In this document: in pieces, positions 1 to 7,949 of the stretch
How the letters are laid out: each line of letters begins with the position of its first letter
Numbering within the stretch: position 1 is the first letter of the stretch
Assembly (NCBI GenBank): GCA_043800975.1
Contig: JAZDMK010000125.1
Location: 1-27,795 of the forward strand
DNA: 27,795 nucleotides
Source: JAZDMK01 sp043800975
GTDB lineage: Bacteria > Bacteroidota > Bacteroidia > Bacteroidales > JAHJDW01
Direction: 5' to 3'
Made by a program: the position numbers and the translations under genes
Notes under the pieces: model-generated
What the model saw: the letters and a program-made list of their open reading frames with translations, nothing else
Database searches by the model: none
Told to the model about the DNA's origin: nothing

Positions 1-148
1 GCACTTTGCCCTTAAACATAATGTCCTTCCCGGCTGATTTTTCTGAGGCAAGAGGAATCAGCTCCGTTACAGGAAAACCGCGCTCTTCGAGGCATTCAAG
101 CATTACTTTTCCTACCAGACCGGTAGCACCAACAACAGCAACTTTCAT
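1..148 (-). CDS. asd: Aspartate-semialdehyde dehydrogenase, N-terminal part (cut by window edge)
   Basis: The first 49 codons are visible, reading leftward from an ATG at 148 and open to the window edge. They encode an N-terminal Rossmann NADP-binding segment starting MKVAVVGATGLVGKVML, whose GATGLVG loop is typical of Asd, followed by a LIPLASEKSAGK stretch that also fits the family. Asd reduces aspartyl phosphate to aspartate semialdehyde in the cytoplasm, feeding lysine (including the diaminopimelate of peptidoglycan), threonine and methionine synthesis. The catalytic Cys and the dimerisation domain lie outside the window. A TAATTTTG promoter-like box on the minus strand at 196-189 would give a leader of about 38 bases. 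Identification is by recognition of the N-terminus only. Confidence 0.9.
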   Translation of the reverse strand, partial: MKVAVVGATGLVGKVMLECLEERGFPVTELIPLASEKSAGKDIMFKGKV

Positions 149-178
149 GGATTATTTGTTAAATCGTGCGTACACATT

Positions 179-206
179 TTTGAAGCTCCAAAATTACTTA
201 TATTTA
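179..206 (+). promoter_or_regulatory. Possible promoter of the lamin-tail gene
   Basis: TTTG at 179-182, 16 bases, then TATATTTA at 199-206, one base off TAnnTTTG. A start near 209 would leave a leader of about 16 bases before the ATG at 225. It overlaps the oppositely directed asd box. Confidence 0.33.
189..196 (-). promoter_or_regulatory. Bacteroidota -7 box for asd
   Basis: The minus strand reads TAATTTTG, a full match to the Bacteroidota TAnnTTTG -7 consensus. It lies 40 bases upstream of the asd ATG. No convincing -33 TTTG was found at the expected distance, so this is a partial promoter match. Confidence 0.4.
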
Positions 207-224
207 CACTTCATTTTAAGACCC

Positions 225-2822
225 ATGAGAAAATTATTTCTGTTTCTGTTTTTCTTACCCCTTGGTGTTTTCGCTCAGTTCACGGACGATTTCGGTGATG
301 GTAATTTTACTGCTAACCCTGTCTGGTCAGGTGATGCCGCGAAGTTTGAAGTGAACACATCCCAGCAACTTCACCTTAATACAACGGGTGCTGACACCTC
401 TATTCTTTGCACACCCAGTACTTCTGTATCCAATACCGAATGGCGCTTTTGGGTCAAGCTTTCCTTTGCCACATCAGCCAATAACAACGGCCGTGTTTAC
501 CTTGTTTCGGATCAGCAAAACATTGCTGGCTCACTGAACGGATATTTTGTTCAGGTGGGTGAAACCAACGATAGTATTGCATTATATAAGCAGGCAGGAA
601 CGACAATCACACGTATCATTCCCGGAACCATTGCTTACACAAATAATTCAACAAACACATTGCGTATTAAAGTAACGCTTGATAATGCAGGCAACTGGTC
701 GTTGTATTCTGATCCTGTTGGCGGAACTAATTATCAACTTGAAGGCACAGGCAACGATGCAACTTTTACGAGCGGTGCATGGTTTGGTGTTTATTGCAAG
801 TATACAACAACGAATGCAGCAAAATTTTATTTCGATGATTTTTATGTAGGTCCTATTCAGGTTGATCTGACTCCTCCAACCGTATTATCTGTTGGCGTTG
901 TTTCTGCCAATTCGCTTGACGTTGTTTTTTCTGAAGTCGTCGGTGTTTCTACTGCACAAACCTTAACGAATTATTCCGCTGATCAGGGACTCGGAAATCC
1001 ATCTGCCGCAGTGGTTGACGGAACAAATCCCGCTTTGGTTCATCTAACTTTTGCAACCAATTTTCCGGAAGATGTCAATTGTATTTTATCGGTTTCCAAT
1101 GTTGAAGATGGCGTTGGAAATGCAATGCCATCTGCACAAAATCTCAACTTTGTTTATCACCGTGTTAAAACATTTGAAGTTGTTATTAATGAAATCATGG
1201 CCGATCCCGATCCGGCTGTGGGTTTACCTTCTTACGAATACCTTGAATTATACAACACGACGACCTATCCCATTTCACTCTATCACTGGAAGATTATTCT
1301 GAACGGTTCTGAAAAAATATTCCCGAATGTAACGATTCAGCCAAACGGATATTTAATTCTCACTTCTACTACAGCATTACTTTATTTCACTCCGCTGGGC
1401 GCTGTTCAGGATTTTTCAAGTTTTTCACTTACGAATGCAGGAATGGACGTAGTGCTTGCTGATACCGTGGGCCATATTATTCATGCCGTTTCGTATGCAG
1501 ATACCTGGTATCAGGATCCAAATAAAATTGACGGTGGCTGGTCGCTCGAACAAATCGATCCGATGAATCCATGTGGTGAAAGCAGCAACTGGCGCGCCGC
1601 CATGAGTTCGAATGGAGGCACTCCAGGTGCAATAAATTCTGTTAACACATCCAATGCAGATGTCGTAGCACCGCAACTGGTAAGGGTTGCCATCATTAGC
1701 ACGACAAGCATTCAGGCTTATTTCAGCGAACCTATGGATAGCGTTACATTAACAACCCTTTCCTATTTCATGATTGATAATAGTATTGGAAACCCAACGT
1801 CAATTTCTCTTTCAGCGCCATTATACAAATCTGTGATTCTAACGTTACCTGCTGCATTGCAAAGCGGAATCGTTTACACCCTGGCTGTTTCGACAGGAGT
1901 AACCGATTGTAAAGGCAACACTTTAGGAGCAAATGGCACTGCAAGATTTGGCATTCCGGAAGTTCCGGTTGCCAATGATATTGTTATCAATGAACTTTTA
2001 TACAACCCCAGAGACGGCGGACAAAAATTTGTTGAACTGTATAACCGTTCTTCCAAACTGCTTGACCTGAAAGACCTCCGCCTGTGTACCTACGACACGG
2101 TAGCAAACATGATCAACGACATGACGGCTATTGCTGCTGAAGGCTATCTTGTTTTTCCCGAAGATTATGTGGTTCTTACAACCGATCCTGCAGCTGTGAA
2201 AGAACAGTACCAAACTATCAATCCGAATAATTTTGTTCAGCTGGCTACATTTCCTTCTTACAACAGTGGAAGCGGTGTAGTAGGTCTGATCGACCTTTCT
2301 ATGAATTTCATTGATCGTTTTGATTACAGTGATGACATGCATTTTCCTCTGTTAAGCACTATGGATGGCGTATCGCTGGAACGTGTCAATTTCAATCGTC
2401 CGACAGCAGATGCCACCAACTGGCATTCGGCAGCGCAATCTGTTGGATACGCTACACCGGCTTATAAGAACTCTGAATTTGTTGCTGACCCGAATGTGTC
2501 GAATGAAATCACTTTATCACCGGAAGTTTTCTCTCCGGATGAAGATGGCGTGGATGACATTCTGAATATTCAGTATTTATTTAATGAACCCGGATACGTT
2601 GCAAACATTGTTATTTACGACAGCCGTGGACGCACGATGCGCACACTGATCAACAATGAAATGCTGGCCACTTCAGGAACTTTTTCCTGGGATGGAATTA
2701 CTGACAGAAAAGAAAAAGCACCCATTGGCATTTATGTACTTTACATTGAAGTGTTCGATATCAAAGGAAATGTAAAGCATTTTAAAAAGAGTTGTGTAGT
2801 TGCAGGAAAGTTTAAAGGTTGA
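225..2822 (+). CDS. Exported lamin-tail-domain (LTD) surface protein, probable T9SS client
   Basis: 865 residues. I start it at the ATG at 225 because an 18-residue signal peptide (MRKLFLFLFFLPLGVFAQ) begins there; the frame is open further upstream but that part overlaps asd and has no signal. Domains by eye: a concanavalin-like beta region (about 19-205); an SbsA-like Ig domain beginning near DLTPPTVLSV (about 210-310); a first LTD domain from VVINEIMADPDP (about 318-472); a second SbsA-like Ig (about 480-580); a second LTD from IVINELLYNPRDGG (about 583-748); and a C-terminal FlgD/CHU_C-like Ig (about 761-865) with SPDEDGVDD, VVIYDSRGR-type and FSWDG motifs. LTD proteins of this build are common Bacteroidota surface proteins and the last domain resembles T9SS type B sorting regions. 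Specific function is unknown. I see no terminator behind it. Confidence 0.85.
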   Translation: MRKLFLFLFFLPLGVFAQFTDDFGDGNFTANPVWSGDAAKFEVNTSQQLHLNTTGADTSILCTPSTSVSNTEWRFWVKLSFATSANNNGRVYLVSDQQNIAGSLNGYFVQVGETNDSIALYKQAGTTITRIIPGTIAYTNNSTNTLRIKVTLDNAGNWSLYSDPVGGTNYQLEGTGNDATFTSGAWFGVYCKYTTTNAAKFYFDDFYVGPIQVDLTPPTVLSVGVVSANSLDVVFSEVVGVSTAQTLTNYSADQGLGNPSAAVVDGTNPALVHLTFATNFPEDVNCILSVSNVEDGVGNAMPSAQNLNFVYHRVKTFEVVINEIMADPDPAVGLPSYEYLELYNTTTYPISLYHWKIILNGSEKIFPNVTIQPNGYLILTSTTALLYFTPLGAVQDFSSFSLTNAGMDVVLADTVGHIIHAVSYADTWYQDPNKIDGGWSLEQIDPMNPCGESSNWRAAMSSNGGTPGAINSVNTSNADVVAPQLVRVAIISTTSIQAYFSEPMDSVTLTTLSYFMIDNSIGNPTSISLSAPLYKSVILTLPAALQSGIVYTLAVSTGVTDCKGNTLGANGTARFGIPEVPVANDIVINELLYNPRDGGQKFVELYNRSSKLLDLKDLRLCTYDTVANMINDMTAIAAEGYLVFPEDYVVLTTDPAAVKEQYQTINPNNFVQLATFPSYNSGSGVVGLIDLSMNFIDRFDYSDDMHFPLLSTMDGVSLERVNFNRPTADATNWHSAAQSVGYATPAYKNSEFVADPNVSNEITLSPEVFSPDEDGVDDILNIQYLFNEPGYVANIVIYDSRGRTMRTLINNEMLATSGTFSWDGITDRKEKAPIGIYVLYIEVFDIKGNVKHFKKSCVVAGKFKG

Positions 2823-2904
2823 TTTTACATTTCCAATAAAATCGATGATTATGCAGAAATCACTTCATCTGATAAAACAATACTATTTTCACTAAAAATT
2901 ATGT

Positions 2905-2912
2905 TATCTTTG
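2905..2912 (+). promoter_or_regulatory. -7 box for the AT-hook gene
   Basis: TATCTTTG, a full match to TAnnTTTG, 19 bases upstream of the ATG at 2932. The -33 element is not obvious (the TTTTC near 2886 is only similar). Confidence 0.42.
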
Positions 2913-2931
2913 AAAAAAAAGAATTACAGCC

Positions 2932-3399
2932 ATGCAAATTAAAGATATGTATAAAAAAATTCAAAGCCTCTCACCCATTTTAAATAGCATTCCCTCGGAA
3001 GCAGTTCAACTCCGAATTCTTGAACTTGCTTTACAGGAAATTGAAAGCCCCGAAGCAGAAGTTGATCTGCCTGTTTCAAAATCTGTCAAAAAGACAATTG
3101 AAAAAGCTCCCAAAAAGAGAGGCCGCCCGGCTCTTGCCAAAACTAAAAAAGTTGAGAAAGTAAAGAAAGCTGTTAAGCTTGCCAAGCCCGCAAAAGCAGA
3201 AAAAGTTGTTAAAGTAAAGAAGACCGCAAAAACAAAATTACCTCCTGTTATTGCAAAGCAGATTGCAGAAACCAGTAATAAAAAGGTGGCAGAATTACTG
3301 AAGAAAGGTGCGAAAAAAAGAAAGTTCCGCACGAATAAAAACCTGCGTGGCTCCGGCAACTACCGCATGCACTTCAGACCTTTGAAGACGGATAAATAG
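2932..3399 (+). CDS. Small lysine-rich protein with an AT-hook, probable DNA-binding
   Basis: 155 residues, strongly basic. Residues 1-40 look like a short helical segment (MQIKDMYKKIQSLSPILN and on). Residues 61-67 are KKRGRPA, a canonical AT-hook core (RGRP) that binds the minor groove of AT-rich DNA. Residues 68-115 are a lysine/alanine/valine-rich, histone-H1-like low-complexity tail, and the C-terminus is again basic (GKKRKFRTNKN, then RGSGNYRMHFRPLK). No signal peptide or membrane segment is present, so it should act in the cytoplasm, plausibly on the nucleoid. It has its own promoter-like box and a downstream terminator, so it seems monocistronic. I do not recognise a named family. The role is inferred only from composition and the AT-hook; an RNA- or ribosome-associated basic protein is an alternative. 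Confidence 0.75.
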   Translation: MQIKDMYKKIQSLSPILNSIPSEAVQLRILELALQEIESPEAEVDLPVSKSVKKTIEKAPKKRGRPALAKTKKVEKVKKAVKLAKPAKAEKVVKVKKTAKTKLPPVIAKQIAETSNKKVAELLKKGAKKRKFRTNKNLRGSGNYRMHFRPLKTDK

Positions 3400-3449
3400 A
3401 TATAGCATTTGTAAAGTTTTCAACAAACACCTATTACATATTTTATATC

Positions 3450-3482
3450 AAAAAAAACGCTGCAGTTTGCAGCGCTTTTTTT
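3450..3482. terminator. Bidirectional intrinsic terminator between convergent genes
   Basis: A seven-base-pair GC-rich stem CGCTGCA/TGCAGCG with a three-base loop (3458-3474) is flanked by an A-run on the left and a T-run on the right. It can therefore end both the AT-hook gene (plus) and the T9SS cargo gene (minus). Confidence 0.85.
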
Positions 3483-3500
3483 ATTCATCCTTTTTAAATA

Positions 3501-3700
3501 TTATTTCTGTATCACAATTCTGTGATTTATGCTTCCCTTAGCATTCGAAGCTTTCAGCAAATAAACACCTTCTGCAACATCAAACTTCAGTTCGCGTTTT
3601 CCGCTTTCAAATTTCTCCGAGTATACCAAACTACCCTGTGCTGAATAAATTTCAATGCTTGCGCTTTCATCCAACTGAAGCGTGAAAGATCCGGTGGATG
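3501..3700 (-). repeat. T9SS sorting-domain coding repeat, copy A
   Basis: This DNA is closely similar to 5639-5840: long shared stretches include the reverse complements of the codons for FTLQLDESASIEIYS and of IVIQK plus the stop. The similarity continues slightly past the stop codon (AATATTATTTCTGTATCAC is common to both), so it is a DNA-level duplication or conversion tract rather than only protein conservation. Confidence 0.75.
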
Positions 3701-5372
3701 GATTGGGATAAATAGAAAGGGTTGTTGCATTGATGTTGTTTATTCCAATACACAAATCCACAACGACTGTGTTTGTATCGCTGTTGGTGCAGTTGTTTCC
3801 GTCGGTGTAAGTATAAATGATATCAAACGTTCCTTCGCCGGCTGCATTCGGATCAAAAATATTTCCGCTGATTCCGGTGCCGCTGAAAGTGCCGCCAGCA
3901 GGGTTTCCTGTTAAGGTTGCTGCTGGATCATATACGCAATAAAATGTATTCAGTCCGCTTATAGATACTACAGGTAAAGGATTAACAAATAAAGCAACAC
4001 TACCTGTTAATGATACTCCGTTGCAGTTTGTATCGCTCAAAGAAGTAACAACGTAAATTTTGGGAGTAGTTGGCGCAACCAAAAAAGTATAGGGAGAAGA
4101 AGTTATTCCTGTAACAGTATCATTTGTTGTTCCATTGGTATAGATCAAATCCCAGGGAGGAGTTCCTGTTAATGCAATGCTGATTGTTGCTGTATCTCCA
4201 ACACAAATAGAAGAGGGTCCGGATATGCTTGATGTTGGCAATGCGTTAACTGTAATTGTACCGCTCCCCGAAACCAATCCTGAACATCCCGAATAAACAT
4301 CGGTTAGCGTATATGTTGATGTTGCCGTTGGAAAAACTGTAAGCATATACGGGGAACTGCTGATTCCATAAACTGTCTGAGGTGTTGTTCCATTTGTATA
4401 GGTCAGATTCCAGGGTGAGGTTCCTGTCAGATTAACATTGAGAGTTGTTGTTTGACCTACGCAAATAGTATCTGTTCCGGATATTTGTGCAGTAGGTGCT
4501 GTAACCAAAGTAACTACAGCACTTCCGCTCATTGAAGTACCGGTACAAAACGCATCACTTATTGCAGTAATTGTAAAAGTAGAAGTTATTGCAGGTACTA
4601 CTTTTAAAATGTAAGGTGAGGATGTAATCCCAGTTATGTTGGCAGGTGTAGTTCCATCTGTATAGGTCAGATTCCAGGGTTGTGATCCGTATAAAACTAT
4701 AGTTAAATTAGCTGTATCTCCTGCGCAAATTGTTGAATTGCCTGCAATTATTGAAGTGGGCAAGGTCTTTACTGTAATAACTGCACTTCCAGTCATAGAA
4801 GTTCCAGTGCAGTTCGTATCACTTATTGCAGTAATCGTATAGGTGCGGTTTACCAAAGGGGTTACATTCGATATAAACGGCGAAGACCAGATATGGGAGA
4901 TTGTTTGTGATCCCAATCCATTATATATTGTAACAGACCAGGGAGCGGTTCCGGTTAAATCAATTCTCAGAGGTGTTGAACTGCCTCTGCAGATAGTATT
5001 GGTTCCGGAAATATGCGCTGTTGGTATAGGATTAACTGTAAGATTTATAGTGATTGTACTATCGCATCCTGCACCATTTGGAATGATTGCAGTCTGGGTT
5101 CCGGAAGTTGTATACACAGCTCCGTCCGGTGCAGTGTAACTACCACATACTGTAGGTGAAATTGTACTGGTGGTATTGCAATCAAGGTATAGCTGATTCA
5201 TTTCTATTGGAGTTAATACATGGTTGCTTCTTCTGGTATTGTCGATATTACCATTTGAAGAATTATAAGCAACCAAACCACTGTTCGGAACATAACCCGG
5301 AACCTGTGAAAAGGAAGTGAAAGAAATTAGAATGCTGGAAGTAACCAGAATAATGGTTTTTAGATTTTTCAT
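3501..5372 (-). CDS. T9SS-sorted surface protein with four tandem repeats and an internally shortened LamG-like N-terminus
   Basis: 623 residues. The signal peptide covers about residues 1-23 (ends SFTSFSQ). Residues 24-65 combine a LamG-leader motif (VPGYVPNSGLVAY) with a LamG-end motif (LTPIEMNQLYLD) and little between them. Residues 66-115 are a short Cys-containing module (SPTVCGSYTAPDG to GCDSTITINLTV). From about 122 to 470 there are four tandem repeats of about 86 residues, each with an ICxG start, a PWxLxYTNG core, an SSPY motif and, in most, a late NC. A C-terminal linker with paired Cys follows, then a type A T9SS sorting domain over the last 75 residues (LSIYPNPSTGSFTLQLDES to IVIQK). 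Family knowledge says such domains direct passage through the T9SS and attachment or release at the surface. Likely an adhesin-like structural protein; no enzyme motif is visible. No clear TAnnTTTG box was seen upstream. Confidence 0.85.
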   Translation of the reverse strand: MKNLKTIILVTSSILISFTSFSQVPGYVPNSGLVAYNSSNGNIDNTRRSNHVLTPIEMNQLYLDCNTTSTISPTVCGSYTAPDGAVYTTSGTQTAIIPNGAGCDSTITINLTVNPIPTAHISGTNTICRGSSTPLRIDLTGTAPWSVTIYNGLGSQTISHIWSSPFISNVTPLVNRTYTITAISDTNCTGTSMTGSAVITVKTLPTSIIAGNSTICAGDTANLTIVLYGSQPWNLTYTDGTTPANITGITSSPYILKVVPAITSTFTITAISDAFCTGTSMSGSAVVTLVTAPTAQISGTDTICVGQTTTLNVNLTGTSPWNLTYTNGTTPQTVYGISSSPYMLTVFPTATSTYTLTDVYSGCSGLVSGSGTITVNALPTSSISGPSSICVGDTATISIALTGTPPWDLIYTNGTTNDTVTGITSSPYTFLVAPTTPKIYVVTSLSDTNCNGVSLTGSVALFVNPLPVVSISGLNTFYCVYDPAATLTGNPAGGTFSGTGISGNIFDPNAAGEGTFDIIYTYTDGNNCTNSDTNTVVVDLCIGINNINATTLSIYPNPSTGSFTLQLDESASIEIYSAQGSLVYSEKFESGKRELKFDVAEGVYLLKASNAKGSINHRIVIQK

Positions 5373-5588
5373 ATTGTAATATTTTAAATTGGTTTGGTGG
5401 GCATAAGAGTATTATTGTGAAATAGTATAGATATTACAATAATAAAATAAAATATTCATCCGGTTTATAATTTTTAATCACTATTTTCGGTTTAGAAACA
5501 AAAATTGTACAGACATATGCTTTTCTGATATATAACGGGCATTTTTATACACCAAACATCAAAGGCTAATGCAGGCGATTTAAGAATT

Positions 5589-5619
5589 AAAAAAAGCGCA
5601 ACTCACGCAGCGCCTTTTT
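5589..5619 (-). terminator. Likely terminator of the FG-GAP cargo gene
   Basis: On the minus strand a short GC stem (GCGC at 5610-5613 with GCGC at 5596-5599, ten-base loop) is followed by a run of seven or more T. It lies 20-50 bases past the stop of the 5639-7369 gene. The stem is short, so strength is uncertain. Confidence 0.5.
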
Positions 5620-5638
5620 CATTGTTTACTAATAAATA

Positions 5639-5840
5639 TTATTTCTGTATCACAATCATGTGATTGACACTTCCCTTACCATTCGAAGCTTTCAACAGAT
5701 AAACACCTTCCGCCACATTCAGTTTCAGATCGTGTTTTCCGCTTTCAAATTTCTCTGCGTAAATCAAACTTCCCTGTGGAGAATAAATTTCAATGCTTGC
5801 GCTTTCGTCCAGCTGAAGCGTAAAAGATCCAGCGGATGGA
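5639..5840 (-). repeat. T9SS sorting-domain coding repeat, copy B
   Basis: Partner of the copy at 3501-3700, in the same orientation, about 2.1 kb apart. Differences are mostly single bases scattered along the tract. Confidence 0.75.
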
Positions 5841-7369
5841 TTCGGAAAAGTATGCAAAATGTTTGTATGAGTACTATGATTTTGAACTGATGAAGAAAGG
5901 CCTGACTTGATGAGCCCGTCGCGCATATTACTTCCCTTATATGTTCCAAAGAGCACCGTCGAATTGTTGCAGGGAACATTTAATGCATACACATTTATGG
6001 CTGTTGAATCGGTTGCTAAAAAGTTTTGCTCATAGCTCACAGAAACCAGTTCAAGCATTCCATCATTATTTACATCAGCAATATCACCCCCATTCATGTA
6101 TGAAAATCCCAGTGGCCGGAGAGGAAATCCTGTTGCTTCACCGCTGCCATCCATCATAAATGCATGAATAAATCCATTCCCGCCATCGCATAAATTACTT
6201 CCGGTAATAATCTCGTATTGTCCGTCATTATTAACATCTGCAATGGTAACAATTCCTTCGTCACCACCCCGGGCAGATACCGGAAAATTGTTCAACATGC
6301 TTGCATCTTTATCAAAACCAAAAAGCATGGGTAAAATAGTATCGTTCGTCGGACGTGTAAAAAAGATACTGTAATTACCATCATGGTTCAGGTCTGCAAT
6401 AGCCGGAGGGCAATACGTCCAGTTCGCATCCGGAACCGGAACAGGCCAGCCTGTATGAAAGGTACCGTCATAATTTAAAGCATAAAATTCGGGAATATCG
6501 CCGGTGGTAGATCCCACAATATTCAGTTTGCCGATGCTGTCCAGATCAACCAGCAAGGGCGATTGATACGAAAAGGTTGTGTTCGGATTCAGTACTGGAA
6601 ATCCTGTTTTCAAAGTTCCGCTCAGGTCGAATGCGAGAACATCGTTGTAGGAACACAGAATAATTTCTTTACTTCCGTCACCGTCTATGTCACCCACAGA
6701 GGGTGTTACCGAAGGTGTAGCATCAATCAATACGGGCCAGTTTGCACTGAACGAACTGCTGTTAATTTTTCTGATATGTAGTTTTCCCTGCGGCGACACA
6801 CGCTCATTAAAAATAAGTTCAAGCGTGTCATCACCGTTCACATCAGCCATAACAGGGCTGCACAATATCCAGTTGTTTGTGAAATTCAGGGGCCAGCCCG
6901 AAAGATTGTTGCCGTTATTATCCATCAGATAAATACGTCCGCTGGCAGGTGAGCCGCCTGTGGCTTGTGCTATCTCCAGGTTTCCGTCAAGATCCATATC
7001 ACCAACCGTAGGTGGATAAATAGCGGTACCTGTTAAAGTCTTTGTCCATAAAATGCTTCCATCCGCTTTGAATGCATACAAAGTATGAAACGATGCTGCC
7101 AATACTTCGTTTACGCCATCACCATCTATATCGGCGATTGCGGCTCCTCTCATATTTTTAAAACTCGGACTTGCTGCTATTTTTTTTGGCCATCCCGGCA
7201 ATTGATTTATCAAAGTTTTTTGTGAAGATGCATTTTTATCATTCACTCTGACAACCTGAACAGCTCCGTCTTTACCCAGCGAGGCTTTGTAAACCTGAGC
7301 CCGGGAGTTCATAGGTGAAAGAAAAAAGACGAAAGATAAAATAAAAAAGAAAAAGTATTTTTTTTTCAT
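5639..7369 (-). CDS. FG-GAP/VCBS beta-propeller protein with T9SS sorting domain
   Basis: 576 residues. The signal peptide ends near SRAQ (about residue 25). The body holds about eight FG-GAP/VCBS-type repeats, recognisable by Ca-binding-like loops such as IADIDGDGVNEV, VGDMDLDGNLEI, MADVNGDDTLEL, VGDIDGDGSKEI, IADLNHDGNYSI, IADVNNDGQYEI and IADVNNDGMLEL. These form a beta-propeller, often in secreted adhesion or carbohydrate-related proteins; no catalytic domain is visible. The last 75 residues (TFPNPSAGSFTLQLDES to IVIQK) are a T9SS type A sorting domain almost the same as that of the neighbour at 3501-5372. A TACCTTTA box on the minus strand at 7400-7393 is one base off the -7 consensus and could drive it, or it may follow the 7427-7732 gene in one transcript (57-base gap, no terminator seen). 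Confidence 0.88.
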   Translation of the reverse strand: MKKKYFFFFILSFVFFLSPMNSRAQVYKASLGKDGAVQVVRVNDKNASSQKTLINQLPGWPKKIAASPSFKNMRGAAIADIDGDGVNEVLAASFHTLYAFKADGSILWTKTLTGTAIYPPTVGDMDLDGNLEIAQATGGSPASGRIYLMDNNGNNLSGWPLNFTNNWILCSPVMADVNGDDTLELIFNERVSPQGKLHIRKINSSSFSANWPVLIDATPSVTPSVGDIDGDGSKEIILCSYNDVLAFDLSGTLKTGFPVLNPNTTFSYQSPLLVDLDSIGKLNIVGSTTGDIPEFYALNYDGTFHTGWPVPVPDANWTYCPPAIADLNHDGNYSIFFTRPTNDTILPMLFGFDKDASMLNNFPVSARGGDEGIVTIADVNNDGQYEIITGSNLCDGGNGFIHAFMMDGSGEATGFPLRPLGFSYMNGGDIADVNNDGMLELVSVSYEQNFLATDSTAINVYALNVPCNNSTVLFGTYKGSNMRDGLIKSGLSSSVQNHSTHTNILHTFPNPSAGSFTLQLDESASIEIYSPQGSLIYAEKFESGKHDLKLNVAEGVYLLKASNGKGSVNHMIVIQK

Positions 7370-7426
7370 GATTTTATAATTGAGTTGAGCGGTAAAGGTA
7401 TGAAGACTTTAATTTTAAAATACAGG

Positions 7427-7732
7427 TCACAATTTCTTATAAAATCTTTTTACCACTAAACGAATAAAAAAATACAATAAATCGTACACAACTATCAGAT
7501 ACGCCAGCAATATTAATGCAATAACTGCAAAAATAGGCGCAAACAATTCATCACCGGAAAGGAAACGTACGATAAAAAATAAATAGGCCGGAAGAAAAAG
7601 AATACGATGAAGGGCACTTTCAAAAAAGAAATACATATCAAAAAACACATTACACACAACAGGAATGAAAACAAGAATACTCGTTATGGCTACGGTGATC
7701 AGATGTGCTTTTTGGCGGGGGCTTGGTTTCAT
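7427..7732 (-). CDS. Small hypothetical membrane protein
   Basis: 101 residues with a short basic N-terminus (MKPSPRQK) and three hydrophobic segments that look membrane-spanning: about residues 10-32 (LITVAITSILVFIPVVCNVF), 41-57 (LHRILFLPAYLFFIVRF region) and 65-90 (APIFAVIALILLAYLIVVY and on). The C-terminus is basic (RLVVKRFYKKL), so it is probably cytoplasmic. It diverges from the TPR-CHAT genes across about 217 bases and lies 57 bases upstream of the FG-GAP cargo gene on the same strand. I do not recognise a family. An opposite-strand open frame over its 5' part has no coding character. Confidence 0.6.
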   Translation of the reverse strand: MKPSPRQKAHLITVAITSILVFIPVVCNVFFDMYFFFESALHRILFLPAYLFFIVRFLSGDELFAPIFAVIALILLAYLIVVYDLLYFFIRLVVKRFYKKL

Positions 7733-7778
7733 TTGATTTCAGCATATGAATGTATAACATCCCTTGCCCTTCCCGTGA

Positions 7779-7788
7779 GTGCGCGCAC
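7779..7788. promoter_or_regulatory. Ten-base perfect palindrome in the divergent intergenic region
   Basis: GTGCGCGCAC is unusually GC-rich for this AT-rich intergenic stretch. It sits inside wider imperfect symmetry: TTCCC at 7770-7774 faces GGGAA at 7795-7799. It could be an operator between the membrane-protein gene and the first TPR-CHAT gene; no regulator is identified. Confidence 0.25.
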
Positions 7789-7898
7789 GAATAAGGGAAA
7801 ATCCGTCATCTATTCAATCAAAAATACAATTAAATTTTCAGAAACGAAAATTGAATTTTTTGCTTGTGTGCTATAGCTTAAAAAGCAATAAAATAAAC

Positions 7899-7932
7899 TT
7901 GCAAAATGGAATGGAAAGAATTTATACATTTG
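7899..7932 (+). promoter_or_regulatory. Promoter of the first TPR-CHAT gene
   Basis: TTG at 7899-7901, 23 bases, then TACATTTG at 7925-7932, matching the TTG-N(17-23)-TAnnTTTG consensus. A start near 7935 favours the GTG at 7950 as the start codon over the ATG at 7911, which would lie upstream of the transcript. Confidence 0.5.
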
Positions 7933-7949
7933 CCAAAACCCTTATACTT

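Noticed and set aside
6..224. N-terminal extension of the lamin-tail protein
   Set aside because: The open frame upstream of 225 overlaps asd on the other strand and has no coding features, while a signal peptide starts at 225.
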